NCBI GenBank assembly: GCA_000818945.1
Contig: KN805450.1
Coordinates: forward strand, 13,083 to 77,082
Length of the DNA stretch: 64,000 nt
DNA from: Schizochytrium sp. CCTCC M209059
Taxonomy: Eukaryota > Sar > Bigyra > Thraustochytrida > Thraustochytriidae
Direction of reading: 5' to 3'
This document shows positions 1-9,443 of this stretch, piece after piece. The notes under the pieces were generated by a model. The model saw nothing but the letters and a program-made list of their open reading frames with translations. It did not search any database and was not told the DNA's origin. Positions within the stretch are counted from its first letter, which is position 1. Each line of letters starts with the position of its first letter. A program made the translations under genes and the position numbers.

Positions 1-2
1 AT

Positions 3-797
3 GTCACCAGCGTGGCGATACAGGGCGACACCATCGTCAGTGGGTCACAGGACAAGACGGTGCGCATCTGGAACGCTACGTCGGGCGAGGAGCAGCACGT
101 GTTGGAGGGGCACTCTGGTTCGGTCAACAGCGTGGCGATACAGGGCGACACCATCGTCAGTGGGTCCCATGACAAGACGGTGCGCATCTGGAACGCTTCG
201 TCAGGCGAGGAGCAGCACGTGTTGAAGGGGCACTCTGGTGCGGTCTACAGCGTGGCGATACAGGGCGACACCATCGTCAGTGGGTCACGGGACAAGACGG
301 TGCGCATCTGGAACGCTTCGTCAGGCGAGGAGCAGCACGTGTTGGAGGGGCACTCTGATGCGGTCATGAGCGTGGCGATACAGGGCGACACCATCGTGTC
401 TGGGTCCTGGGACAAGACGGTGCGTATCTGGAACGCTACGTCGGGCGAGGAGCAGCACGTGTTGAAGAGGCACTCTAGTGTGGTCTTCAGCGTGGCGATA
501 CAGGGCGACATCATCGTATCACAGTCAAGAAATGAGACTCTTTACTGGAACGCTCGAACAGGCGAGGCACTCGACGCGGATGAGGCGGAGGGATCGATTA
601 CATCTGGAACAAACACTTTGGTGAACTTTGAGAACAAAACGCACGTGAAGCTTAGCGAAGGCATTGGCTTCACGACGGATCACGCAATTTATGGGGCGCC
701 CCATAAGACAGCACGAGAGGGGAGTGTTTACGTTATTGGCGACTATAGCGGGATGGTACACATCTTGCATGTCCAAGGTATCGATCTTGAGACCTAA
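3..797 (+). CDS. WD40-repeat protein, 3' part of a gene cut by the window edge
   Basis: The frame is open from base 3, so the N-terminus lies outside the window; the stop is TAA at 795-797. Four complete 40-residue WD40 units and a fifth degenerate one follow each other with a strict 120-bp period. Each carries the pattern GDTIVSGS-x-DKTVRIWNA, then SGEEQHVL and a GH or RH dipeptide. The units are almost identical at DNA level, which points to recent duplication or gene conversion. After the last unit comes a non-repeat tail of about 85 residues ending IDLET. WD40 repeats form beta-propellers that bind proteins or ligands. Such highly similar arrays are known from the C-termini of NACHT-WD40 (NLR-like) proteins such as HET-E of Podospora, but no NACHT domain is visible here because the 5' part is missing. 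WD40 identity is certain; the NLR assignment is inference. Confidence 0.85.
   Translation, partial: VTSVAIQGDTIVSGSQDKTVRIWNATSGEEQHVLEGHSGSVNSVAIQGDTIVSGSHDKTVRIWNASSGEEQHVLKGHSGAVYSVAIQGDTIVSGSRDKTVRIWNASSGEEQHVLEGHSDAVMSVAIQGDTIVSGSWDKTVRIWNATSGEEQHVLKRHSSVVFSVAIQGDIIVSQSRNETLYWNARTGEALDADEAEGSITSGTNTLVNFENKTHVKLSEGIGFTTDHAIYGAPHKTAREGSVYVIGDYSGMVHILHVQGIDLET
9..540 (+). repeat. 120-bp tandem repeat array encoding WD40 units
   Basis: Copies begin near 9, 129, 249, 369 and 489. The opening of each copy, from agcgtggcgata onward, is unchanged in all five. The last copy diverges after about 50 bp. Confidence 0.9.
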
Positions 798-2640
798 TTG
801 TTTGGCTTACGCGCTACCGTGTGCCATACCTGCGTGGGCGACCGACCTTATTGAGGAATGGACTGTAAAAATGGATTTTGGTTAGCGGTGATTGGCTACG
901 GATGATTCGGGTCTGCTAGTAAAGGAACTGCTTTGTCTCGGGCGCTAGGTCCGAGACTTGGATAAGTGGTGTTCAGTGGAGCTAGTGAGGAGCACGGGCC
1001 CTTTTGGAGGTTTGTCAGCTAGGAGATGTTCACTGCCGTGAGTCTGTAGTTTGTCCTCACTCAGCACACTGATCGCTGTAAAGGCTTTAGATGATACTAC
1101 CCATGGGTGACAGATTGACGGTATGTCGTTCATGCCGACCATCCATGGTTGCGTCATTCTTTGTCCTCGATAGACCTTAAATGCTTGTGATCACTTATTG
1201 CGACGCAGTAGTAATATTTCACTTTTAAACTTTTGCTTTTTCTGTATAACTTCCGTTTTTGATTGATTCCATGAAGCTATATTTGGCATGAAGAGATGGA
1301 CGACGGGAAATGCAACGGCGTGGTCACAAATCTTCGATGGGATTACCACAATCGTGAGGGCAGCGCACCTATTTTGGTGAAGAAACTGTATTGTCTCGAG
1401 GATCATCTAAAAGAGACTGCCGACACTTATCCAGCCATGACGGCAGTGGCAATACAATCTTCCGTCCGCCCACTTTCTATAGTGTCGTCGTCAAGTGTGC
1501 TTCGTCATCAGATTGACATTTCTTCCTTCAAGAACGGTGCCGCAAAGAAGTTTTGGCTGGCATGAATAAGCCGCACAAGAATTTCCACGGCATCATGACT
1601 TTAGAAAATTACAAACATGGACATGGCAGCACGACCTGCGGAGGCTACTGGGGACCGACTTGCTCTAAGCGCCTCGAATTCTCGACTGAACTTGACTCAT
1701 CTAGCCACGGCTAGACTCAAGTTCCATCCCAGCCGCGACTCTGCCTCTCATTCCATCGCATCACCTTCTACAAAAAGCGCCCTTGGCTGATCAAACCCTT
1801 AAGCGTGATATGGCGCAATGACCCATTGGCACTGGCCTGAACAATGTCCCGAAGCTGACAGTGAGGCCGGCGTTCGTCTGCCACGTACCTATCAAAAGAA
1901 GCTGCTTCGCCCTCGCGCTGCTGTCTTGTCTGAGTATGCCAAAAAAGGAGTGCAAAACTGCAGGCGACAACAGGCTTCACGATGTGACACTGGCCCAGCA
2001 CGCACGTCCCAAAGGGCACAGTCATGCATGGCGCAGCGCATGACGGCGGTCCTCCTTGCAATATTTTCTCGCCGAGCTGGGCCGTTGTGCGTAGGATTTT
2101 CGCTCGCTGCGCGTTTGACACCATGATTGCAAAGCGAGCGGTCGTGGCCGCATCGACTCATTGACCTGTACCCTGTTTGGTCGCCAGCATCGGCTTAGAA
2201 ACATCGACTTTCACAAAGTATAAACTTGCAGATAGCATGACTGCGCGCTTGACGCGACGCGCGTCGTAAGCGCTCACAGCGTCCGGGATGCTGCGGTGGT
2301 CTTTCTTTCTTGCTTGCTGCTGTTCAATCCAATGCTCAAGTCGCAGGGCAGCGCGAGGCAATATTTTCGGAATGCGCGTCTTCATCGATACAGCCGCGTC
2401 TCGGCCTCGCCGCGCGGCGGCGTCTCCGCGGCGTCTTGCAAGGCGGTGATCATCTGTTCGTCCAGTTAGGGTCGAATGTGCCAGATATGCACGTATTACA
2501 GGCTTCCAGGGGAGCGTCCATCTCATCACGCTGCATCGCGCCGGCGAGACGAGGCGTGCTGTGACGCAGGACGGGCTGGCTCGCACAGGCCGCGCGCCCT
2601 GCAGTGCGACCCTGTTCACGTCAAGTGGGCCCTTTACGAA
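798..2640. other. Gene-poor stretch with no supported gene
   Basis: Short open frames occur on both strands, but none shows a recognisable domain or convincing length. Composition is less GC-rich than in the genic parts of the window. Together with the pseudogene that follows, it looks like decayed sequence. Confidence 0.5.
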
Positions 2641-3624
2641 GGCTCTGCAAAGCTTGACCTGCAGGACAACGGTGGATAGGTGCGCTCATGACCGCGTGCC
2701 GCTACGAGCAGCCCGACAAGGCCGAGTTGCTCATCGAGCGCGGGGCCAAGCTTGAGCTGCAGACTAACAATAAATACACCGCGCTCATGTATGGTGACAT
2801 TTCAGCAGCCAAAAGAAATCGCATCACACCGCGTTACGCGGCGGGCGCCGATCTGGATTTGAAGATCATGACGTGCTGCCGCTGGCCAAGAGAAACAACA
2901 CTCGCACCAATGCCGTCGCGTTCCTGGAGTTCGCGACGGCGTCGGAGATGGCGGGGCTCCTGCTGGGCGATTTGCAGCAGCCGCGGAGCCTCGTGGTGAC
3001 CTTTTGCGAGGAGGGCATGCGCACGAAGAGGATATGCTCGGTGCTACAAGACGTGGATCTCCAGGTGATGGGCGTGACCTCGTCGCTGAAGCGGCGCATG
3101 ATCTCGAACGAGTTCAGCCCAAACGCTGCCCAGGTCCCGCAAAAGTCGCTGCCCAGGCACGTGTCGCGGCGCATTTCGGGCATTTATCAGTACGGTGCTT
3201 TCCTCACGCTCGACTGGGGCGGGGATGGTGCAAACCATGAGGTCGTGAGCTCGGTGAACGCAAAGCTCCGAGGTCACGTGGTTTAATGAGGATTGCCTCT
3301 CTTGCGACACTGTCCAGCAAATCACGCAAGGCATTGAGAACTCGTGCAATGAGGTGGTGTATATCACGGAGCGATGCATGGACAAGCTGCAAAGCGATAA
3401 TGAATATTTTTGCACGGAGGAGTTTCTCGCGGCGACGCGTGTTCGCAGCACGCGCAACATGATCACCGTTGTCGTGGACCCAGCAATCAATGCTCGACAC
3501 TTCGTTGTGGCGAGGACCTCTGCAGCTCAAGCTTGGTGGCCATCTTTACATCGACTTTACGACGCCAGCCAAGCGCGAGGAGAACTTTCCATCTCTTTCT
3601 CGTCTGGAACGTATCAATGCTTGA
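2640..3624 (+). pseudogene. Ankyrin-TIR protein pseudogene, broken by several frameshifts
   Basis: Ankyrin-like pieces come first: AKLDLQDN at about 2647-2670, then, in another frame, a unit with LLIERGAKLELQ and TALM at 2688-2800. A linker follows in a third frame (2873-3286). A TIR domain then runs through three frames: a DWGGDGANHE piece near 3210-3240, TWFNEDCLSCDTVQQ from about 3280, GIENSCNEVVYITER to about 3380, and a last part with LGGHLYIDF ending at a TGA at 3622-3624. Order and spacing match the stramenopile TIR style as I know it (DWG...NH, WFDE, GI-S-VV-IT, LGG-LY-D). At least three shifts (near 2675, near 3275 and near 3505) prevent translation as one protein. Intact TIR domains act in NAD cleavage or immune-type signalling; here the gene is most likely dead. 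Sequencing error is possible but unlikely to explain every shift. Confidence 0.7.
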
Positions 3625-4600
3625 GCCTGATGCATGCATCCGGAAGCGGATCTAATGTGATTTGAAGGCCTCCATGAGAAACAGACGCCGCACGGCCACA
3701 ATGAGATGTTATGTTTGTTCTTTTAGCTGCAACGTGTGATAAAAGAGACAAGCGTCAGCTCACACGATATTCGGGGAAGCTACGGCACTTTCCGCGAAGG
3801 AATGCGTTGTCTCCAAACGAAACAGCAGCAGCGCCGAGGGTCTCAACGAGCATTAGAAGCTGCGTTGTCATCGGGCAGTTTCTGTGACAGTTTGGGAACG
3901 AACAAAACCAAGCAGATCGAGTACTGTACCAATACAGAGCTTTTCGGCGATACCAAATATGAGTTCGTTGTTTCATCGCACTCTCGATTCCCAAATTATA
4001 GCTGCTACATAGATTTGCCTGGGGTATGGAGGGAACGGTTTGAAGGCTAGCCTCGAATAAACACCCAATGATTACGATTTCGCACTTACGCTACTTTTCT
4101 CAGGATGTAGGCCTCCTTGTGTCGGTAATTATATGCTTACGCTTCCTAGGTTGCAGTACATTCGATCATACCACGTGGGCAACTCCTCATCTCATTCGCA
4201 CTGAGCAGAAAAGTCACGTAGGGCCGGGTTAGTAGTGGGGGACTGCACGCGAAGTCCCTCCCGGTGTTGAATGTTTCCTCTTTTCTTTTTTTTTGAATAT
4301 CCCTTCGCAAGCACATCGCTTGTTTGTCGTTTATGGGCGTCCTTCATGGAGATGCTTTGAGTTTTGCAAAACCAAAGTAGCGTTTCTCTTTTTGGACGGA
4401 AGAAGTTTTGACTACAATACGAAGTCCCGCCAAGTCACAGTGGTCGCCGCCTACTTGTGATCTCTTTGCTGTATTCAAACAGCTGCAGCTTGCAATACGA
4501 GCTATGAAATGATTGGTTGATTAACACTCACTGTCAATTTGTGGAAGGAAAAAAAAAAAAAGTAAATTCCATGTCCAAGAATCGTTGGCGCAAAAGGGAT
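3625..4600. other. Intergenic, nothing recognised
   Basis: AT-richer spacer with homopolymer runs, for example an A-run near 4550. No open frame has recognisable content. Confidence 0.5.
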
Positions 4601-4609
4601 AAAAAAAAA
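4601..4609 (-). terminator. Pol III T-run terminator of tRNA-Glu
   Basis: Nine consecutive A on the plus strand (T on the transcribed strand), six bases past the tRNA 3' end. Confidence 0.8.
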
Positions 4610-4615
4610 GCACGT

Positions 4616-4685
4616 TCCATGTCCGGGAATCGAACCCGGGGGTTGACGGTGAGAGCGTCAGATGTTACCATTACACCAACACGGA
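4616..4685 (-). tRNA. tRNA-Glu, anticodon CTC
   Basis: The minus strand folds as a cloverleaf of 70 nt without intron. The acceptor stem is TCCGTGT paired with ACATGGA, the D-stem is GTGT/ACAT, and the anticodon stem TGACG/CGTCA encloses loop CTCTCAC, giving anticodon CTC (codon GAG). The T-arm is CCGGG-TTCGATT-CCCGG, a good box B. A run of nine A on the plus strand at 4601-4609 supplies the pol III T-terminator. Confidence 0.93.
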
Positions 4686-5248
4686 GATGTTGCCATTTCT
4701 TTGGCGTTGATTGGAGTGAAAGTAATGGAAAATATAAAGAATGATTGAATAATAGAAAAGAAGCAACAGCGTGTTGTGCCCTAGCTAACGAGGTATTGTG
4801 AATTTAGCGGCAAACGAGGTTTTTGAGATTGCGAAGACTCTTCAAAAACAGCAAGGACGGAGCTTGTGCTCGCTCTTCCGTTGACAGATGCTCTTGCAAA
4901 GCTTCAAAAGCAGAGGCCTCAAAGGTCGGCGCCAATTCAATGGGCTACATGTGAGCACTGTCAAGTTGGTCGAAGAAATCGCTGACTTGATGCGCAACAA
5001 GCCAAAATGTCTTGCCTGTCTTCTCTACTACTTTCTCGAAAAAGTGGCAAGTGCAAGGAAAGCAAAGCATGAAGACAAAGAGAATAGCAGTAAATGCACG
5101 ATCGCGATGAGGCAGGGAGCAGACCGGCTGACCAATATTTTCCTTTTTTTTTCGAGTCCTTTCAAATTGCTAACGATCGCGTCGCGGCTCACGAGGCAAA
5201 CAAGCGAAGCTCGTGCGTCGGGCTGGGCATCGGTGCGCGGGCGGCACA
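4686..5248. other. Intergenic, 5' region of the Cys/His-module gene
   Basis: Several short frames, including one from an ATG at 4888, run into the following gene in another frame. None has recognisable content. I read it as promoter and 5' UTR. Confidence 0.45.
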
Positions 5249-8200
5249 ATGAGCGCGCCCCTCGGAGCCGAGGCTGGCAATGACAGCGACAGCGGCAGCA
5301 ACATCAGCAGCAGCAGCAGCGGCAGTGGCAGCGGCAGCGGCAGCGGCAGTGGCAGTGGCAGCAACATCAGCAGCAGTAGCAGCAGCAGCGGTGGTAGCAA
5401 CCACAACAGCGGCAGCGGCAGCAGCCGCGGCAGCGGCAACGACAAGCCAGTGCAGAAGGCGGCTACGAGTAATGCTGCAATGGGCCTTGCAGCGACGAGC
5501 TCAACAATGGATCCGGTCGAGAGTTGGGTAGTGGCAGGGCTAGTGAAACTATCCACAGGCTTGAGCGATTCTCCCCGAGGCGACCATCGGCCCACCGGAG
5601 GAAGCGGAGCGACGGCAGTCGACGTGAGCGAGAACGATGCGGCCTTGACAGCCGAGATCTTATCTCATGCGGAAAAAGTGGAAAATCCTTTGCACAACAA
5701 CCTTCCAGCCTTGCCGGCCGGCAAAGTGCATGCATCCCCAGTTGCGGCGCAACCAGCTCCTCCGCTCAAAACGCCCGCTGCGCAGTCGCGTCATGTCATT
5801 AAAAAGACCGTGGCAAGACGCCGTGCCTCGGTCGCATCGGTAGGATCGATTGAGCTCGATGGCGAGGGGCGCCCCCTCATGACGTCAAGTGGGCGCAGGA
5901 GGAAGCCAGCACGTATTTATGAGGCAGAACCAGCTTCGGTGCACAATCGAAGGCTCCGCGGTTTACCCACGTTACAACCATCAACTCCACGAACGCACAA
6001 GTCTGCGCAGAAACGCAAGTTGAAGTTGACATCCAAGCCCATGGCCACCACCCCCTCTTCGTCATTATCATCTTCATCATCATCATCATTACTACCCGCG
6101 TCCCAGAATGATACACTCGAATTGCCCGACTCCTCTCGCAAGGCCCTCAATTGCGAAAGCCTTTCGACATCTTCTGTTGGTGATTTGTGCACCAGCAGCA
6201 AGATCGGCGGCAGTGGGTCTGCCGCTAAGAATCAAAACGCTTCTGTGCCCTACGAGGTCGCAAAGATAAACGCTGGCGACGCAACGAGGCCCAGCGCACA
6301 ATCTGCAAAAAAGGCGGCCAGCAGCGAAGCCAGCGACAGTAGGTCTGTCGCCAACCCGAAGGCCGTCCACGTGCCTAGCAAGGCAAACCATGAGATATTA
6401 GGCGATTCGGCGAGTGCCAAGGTTCATTCTGCGGAAAAGGCGCCCACCCTTGAGCAGGACAATCAACAAGACCTGGGCGACGCCATCCTCGAGAACACAG
6501 GCCAAAAAAAGATAAAAGAGAGCGTCACAACCCGTGTGAGCACCGGGCCTCTTGATGCTGCGTGCAATGCCGCAGGTCGTGACGATACTGACAGCTTGGG
6601 AGGCGGCACTGATAAGGTTTCGTTTCGCGAGTCCGATGCAAAGAATGCTCCGAAATCACCTTATTTGCAAGAGACTGGCACCGTCGCCATCGGAAACGCT
6701 GCAAAGGAACGCGATGTCTCCACTACCGCGTCAATATTTCTGCCTTCAAAGACGCTCTGCGAGGACATGGATATCGTAAAGAGGGCTCTCGAGGTGTACA
6801 AGCTCTTGAAGAAGGAAAAAAAAAGTGAACGTAAGAAGCAACGGCGCAAGTCCAAGCATGAAAAGGTAGCCAAAGAGCAAAAAATGGACAAATCCCTTGG
6901 TGAGACCAACAAGGAAGACAAAGTTGAGTCGCATAAGATGAAGAGTCAAAAGAAGGACTTGAAGAAGAAAGAGAAGACCAAGACTAAGATCAAGTCGGAA
7001 AAGAAGCAAAGAGAGAAGCTCAAGACGCTGGTGATGATCATGAAGCTGTTGGCGTACAAGCCTGCGGAAACATCAACACTCGAGACTGCGCCCGTGGCCG
7101 TGAGCGCAAGTGGTTCACAAAAGGATGTTGCGGCTGAAAGCGGCGCCAGTCTTCGCGTTGACGCGGCAGAACCCGCAGAACCTGCGCTCGGTCGCGGGCC
7201 CGGAATGTCTCGAAGCAGACGCTCGATTAAGCCCGTGTCACACTTTGTGGCCGAGCCTGCCAGTGATGATAACAAGAAGATCCTTCGTGAGACACAGCAA
7301 GATCCAAACAAGAAAAAGTCCGTGTCATCGCGCAAAACGGGTAACACCCCAGTTTCAAAATCGAAGACAGTGTCTGGCAAGAGAAAACGAGCGCGGAGGG
7401 GCTCGCAGCCCGTCCGTCAGACGCCCAAGTCTTCTCGAAAACGCACTTTGTTGAAGCACGAAGAGCCCACTATTCACCATGCTGACGTCAAGCATGATGC
7501 AATGTCCACCACCAACAACAGCAACACCAACAAGAGGTTAAAAACGAGCCACAGTAGCGGCGCTCCGGTGCAGAGTGAAAGGAAATCATGCCACGATGTC
7601 TTGGGCAATGGCGAGGGCAACCTCAACAAGAATCCCAACGGCGAGGGCAGTCACGTTGGCGTTGAGGCCGTTGATGATAAAGACATCAGCGCTGATTGTA
7701 TCAAGGACGCTGTTTGTAGCGATCATGAACACAACCTGAAAAGGGTTAGCGGTCTTGAGGCAGACAATCGCGTGGCCAACGGACAAGACGGCAGCAACGA
7801 TGGCAAGATCAAGCGTGTGGTGAATGACACTCTCGAGAGCAGCAAGGGATCTGATAATCTTGCCATCGGCGCCGTCGCAAAAGCAAGCCTCGATGATGAG
7901 GAAAGGTCCGGCACCGACAATGCTAAGAAAAGCAGCGTGGACAAGGAAGGCAAAAGCTGCGTCGGCACTGAAGAAAAAGTTGATGTTAAAGCTGCAGTCA
8001 AGTCCGGCATTGACAAAAAAGAAAGCGTCGGGATTCGTGAGGAAGAGGACGCTTGCAATGACAACGAGGAAGAAGATGCTGCCAATGACATCGGAAAAGT
8101 AGACGCTGACAACAACAGCGACGATAGCAGTGAGGCCAAGGAACGTGACGAAGCAGACAAGGGCAAGAACAATGAGAAGACTCATGGCACAGCAAGCACT

Positions 8201-8896
8201 CACGAAGATCATAGCGACGACAACAAGAAGGGGAAAATTGTCGTCGGCAACGAGAAAGAAGAATCTCGAGTCAAAGATTCGGGAAAAACCAGTCATGACA
8301 AGAAAGAGAACGTCGGAGTCCGCAAGGAAGAAGACGCTGCTAACGACAGCAATGATGGCAGTGAGGCTAGGGAGAGTAATGCAACGGGCAAAGACCCGAA
8401 CGACAAAAGCAAGAAGAACGATCGCGTAGCAAGTACTCACGACAGCAGCAACGACAGTGGCAGTGACAGTGACAGTGACAATGACAATGACAAGATTGAT
8501 GACAAAGATAAACGCAGCAGTGTCATCGACGCCAAGAATAGACCCCAAAAGGGAGAGAAAATCGTGATCACGGGCAATTGGATCGATTGCGACGATAGTA
8601 GTGACCAGAGTTCCGACGACGAGAAACAGTGCTCCGTACCCGGGTGTCAAAGCAAGACACAGCTGGGCAGTCTTTGTTCTTTCCACGCACGACTGAAAGA
8701 ATGCAGCATTCCAGGGTGCCGAATGAGACCACATCAGGGTAGCGCGCAATGTTATGTTCATACACGAAGTCAAAAGCAGGGTCGAGATATAGCGTTTGCT
8801 GCGGTTCGCGACTTTCGTGCGTCAAGTCCGTCGTCTCATCTCCCTCGCGAGAAGCTGACCAAGAAAAAGCAAAAGATAGCTCGCTACTTTTCTTGA
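5249..8896 (+). CDS. Large low-complexity, probably nuclear protein with two C-terminal Cys/His modules
   Basis: 1215 aa from the ATG at 5249; the frame is open further upstream but has no ATG there. The N-terminus is Ser/Gly-rich and encoded by agc/ggc repeats. A long Lys/Arg/Glu/Asp-rich disordered body follows, with bipartite basic stretches that suggest nuclear localisation. Two related motifs, GRRRKPARIYEAEPAS (about 215-230) and SRRSIKPVSHFVAEPAS (about 655-672), share a basic-KP/K-aromatic-EPAS pattern. A roughly 80-residue acidic segment is duplicated: KKESVGIREEEDA and KKENVGVRKEEDAAND each precede an ASTH motif. Residues 1128-1171 hold two modules of form C-x4-C-x9/10-C-x2-H (first CSVPGC, second CSIPGC), likely zinc-binding. 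Similar short C-x4-C...C-x2-H modules occur in stramenopile proteins often annotated as WRKY19-like. Function unknown; a chromatin role is a guess. Confidence 0.8.
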   Translation: MSAPLGAEAGNDSDSGSNISSSSSGSGSGSGSGSGSGSNISSSSSSSGGSNHNSGSGSSRGSGNDKPVQKAATSNAAMGLAATSSTMDPVESWVVAGLVKLSTGLSDSPRGDHRPTGGSGATAVDVSENDAALTAEILSHAEKVENPLHNNLPALPAGKVHASPVAAQPAPPLKTPAAQSRHVIKKTVARRRASVASVGSIELDGEGRPLMTSSGRRRKPARIYEAEPASVHNRRLRGLPTLQPSTPRTHKSAQKRKLKLTSKPMATTPSSSLSSSSSSSLLPASQNDTLELPDSSRKALNCESLSTSSVGDLCTSSKIGGSGSAAKNQNASVPYEVAKINAGDATRPSAQSAKKAASSEASDSRSVANPKAVHVPSKANHEILGDSASAKVHSAEKAPTLEQDNQQDLGDAILENTGQKKIKESVTTRVSTGPLDAACNAAGRDDTDSLGGGTDKVSFRESDAKNAPKSPYLQETGTVAIGNAAKERDVSTTASIFLPSKTLCEDMDIVKRALEVYKLLKKEKKSERKKQRRKSKHEKVAKEQKMDKSLGETNKEDKVESHKMKSQKKDLKKKEKTKTKIKSEKKQREKLKTLVMIMKLLAYKPAETSTLETAPVAVSASGSQKDVAAESGASLRVDAAEPAEPALGRGPGMSRSRRSIKPVSHFVAEPASDDNKKILRETQQDPNKKKSVSSRKTGNTPVSKSKTVSGKRKRARRGSQPVRQTPKSSRKRTLLKHEEPTIHHADVKHDAMSTTNNSNTNKRLKTSHSSGAPVQSERKSCHDVLGNGEGNLNKNPNGEGSHVGVEAVDDKDISADCIKDAVCSDHEHNLKRVSGLEADNRVANGQDGSNDGKIKRVVNDTLESSKGSDNLAIGAVAKASLDDEERSGTDNAKKSSVDKEGKSCVGTEEKVDVKAAVKSGIDKKESVGIREEEDACNDNEEEDAANDIGKVDADNNSDDSSEAKERDEADKGKNNEKTHGTASTHEDHSDDNKKGKIVVGNEKEESRVKDSGKTSHDKKENVGVRKEEDAANDSNDGSEARESNATGKDPNDKSKKNDRVASTHDSSNDSGSDSDSDNDNDKIDDKDKRSSVIDAKNRPQKGEKIVITGNWIDCDDSSDQSSDDEKQCSVPGCQSKTQLGSLCSFHARLKECSIPGCRMRPHQGSAQCYVHTRSQKQGRDIAFAAVRDFRASSPSSHLPREKLTKKKQKIARYFS

Positions 8897-9371
8897 CACA
8901 AGACGAATGCCCTTACTGCCTGCGCCAGCCTAGGCCTAGAACTACTTTGCTGCTATAAGAATTACCCCCGCTCTGTATGCAACTTTGCTGTCTAAACTTG
9001 CGTTCTGAAGATAAGTCTTTTGGAGTTGCTTGCACGGCAGCAGAACATGTGTGAAGAGCTCAAGGATTCCCTCCCTGGTCCTCTCTATTTCTTTGCGTGA
9101 TAAATGAGAGTTTACTCACAAGAGTCCTTTCTGTGTTCCTCTCGACTAATGTGTTGTTTTCGCTTAATTCGTATGTGTATCCTCGTTGATGGCGATGGCT
9201 TGTGTGCGCGTGTTGCGTGAATTTGGGGGCTACACACTCTATTCTCGCACATTCGTCTTTCATCACCACTCCCGCTTTCCATCGTAAAATAGTATATAAT
9301 GATTGCTTCCTGATGCATTGCCAAGCGTGGTCACCTTCATCGAAATGGCCACCCACGATAGACAGCTGGGT
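8897..9371. other. Intergenic spacer with a TAGGCCTA palindrome
   Basis: 3' region of the preceding gene. It carries the 8-bp palindrome at 8931-8938 and otherwise no recognisable feature before the tRNA. Confidence 0.5.
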
Positions 9372-9443
9372 GCTTTTGTAGCACAGTGGCAGTGCATTTG
9401 ATTCGTAATCAAAAGGTCCCGGGTTCGATTCCCGGCGAAAGCT
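9372..9443 (+). tRNA. tRNA-Thr, anticodon CGT
   Basis: A 72-nt cloverleaf without intron. Acceptor GCTTTTG pairs with CGAAAGC and the discriminator is T. D-stem GCAC/GTGC; anticodon stem TTTGA/TCAAA with loop TTCGTAA gives anticodon CGT (codon ACG). The T-arm is CCGGG-TTCGATT-CCCGG. A T-run follows at 9451-9457. Confidence 0.93.

Noticed and set aside
2158..2619. 153-codon minus-strand frame
   Set aside because: No domain or composition of a real gene; lies in decayed sequence.
4888..5283. 131-codon plus frame beginning with ATG
   Set aside because: Overlaps the start of the large Cys/His-module gene in another frame; no recognisable domain and likely leader sequence.
7586..8773. 395-codon minus-strand frame rich in hydrophobic residues
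   Set aside because: Antisense of the Asp/Lys-rich coding region; its apparent membrane-like composition follows from complementing GAC/AAG codons.
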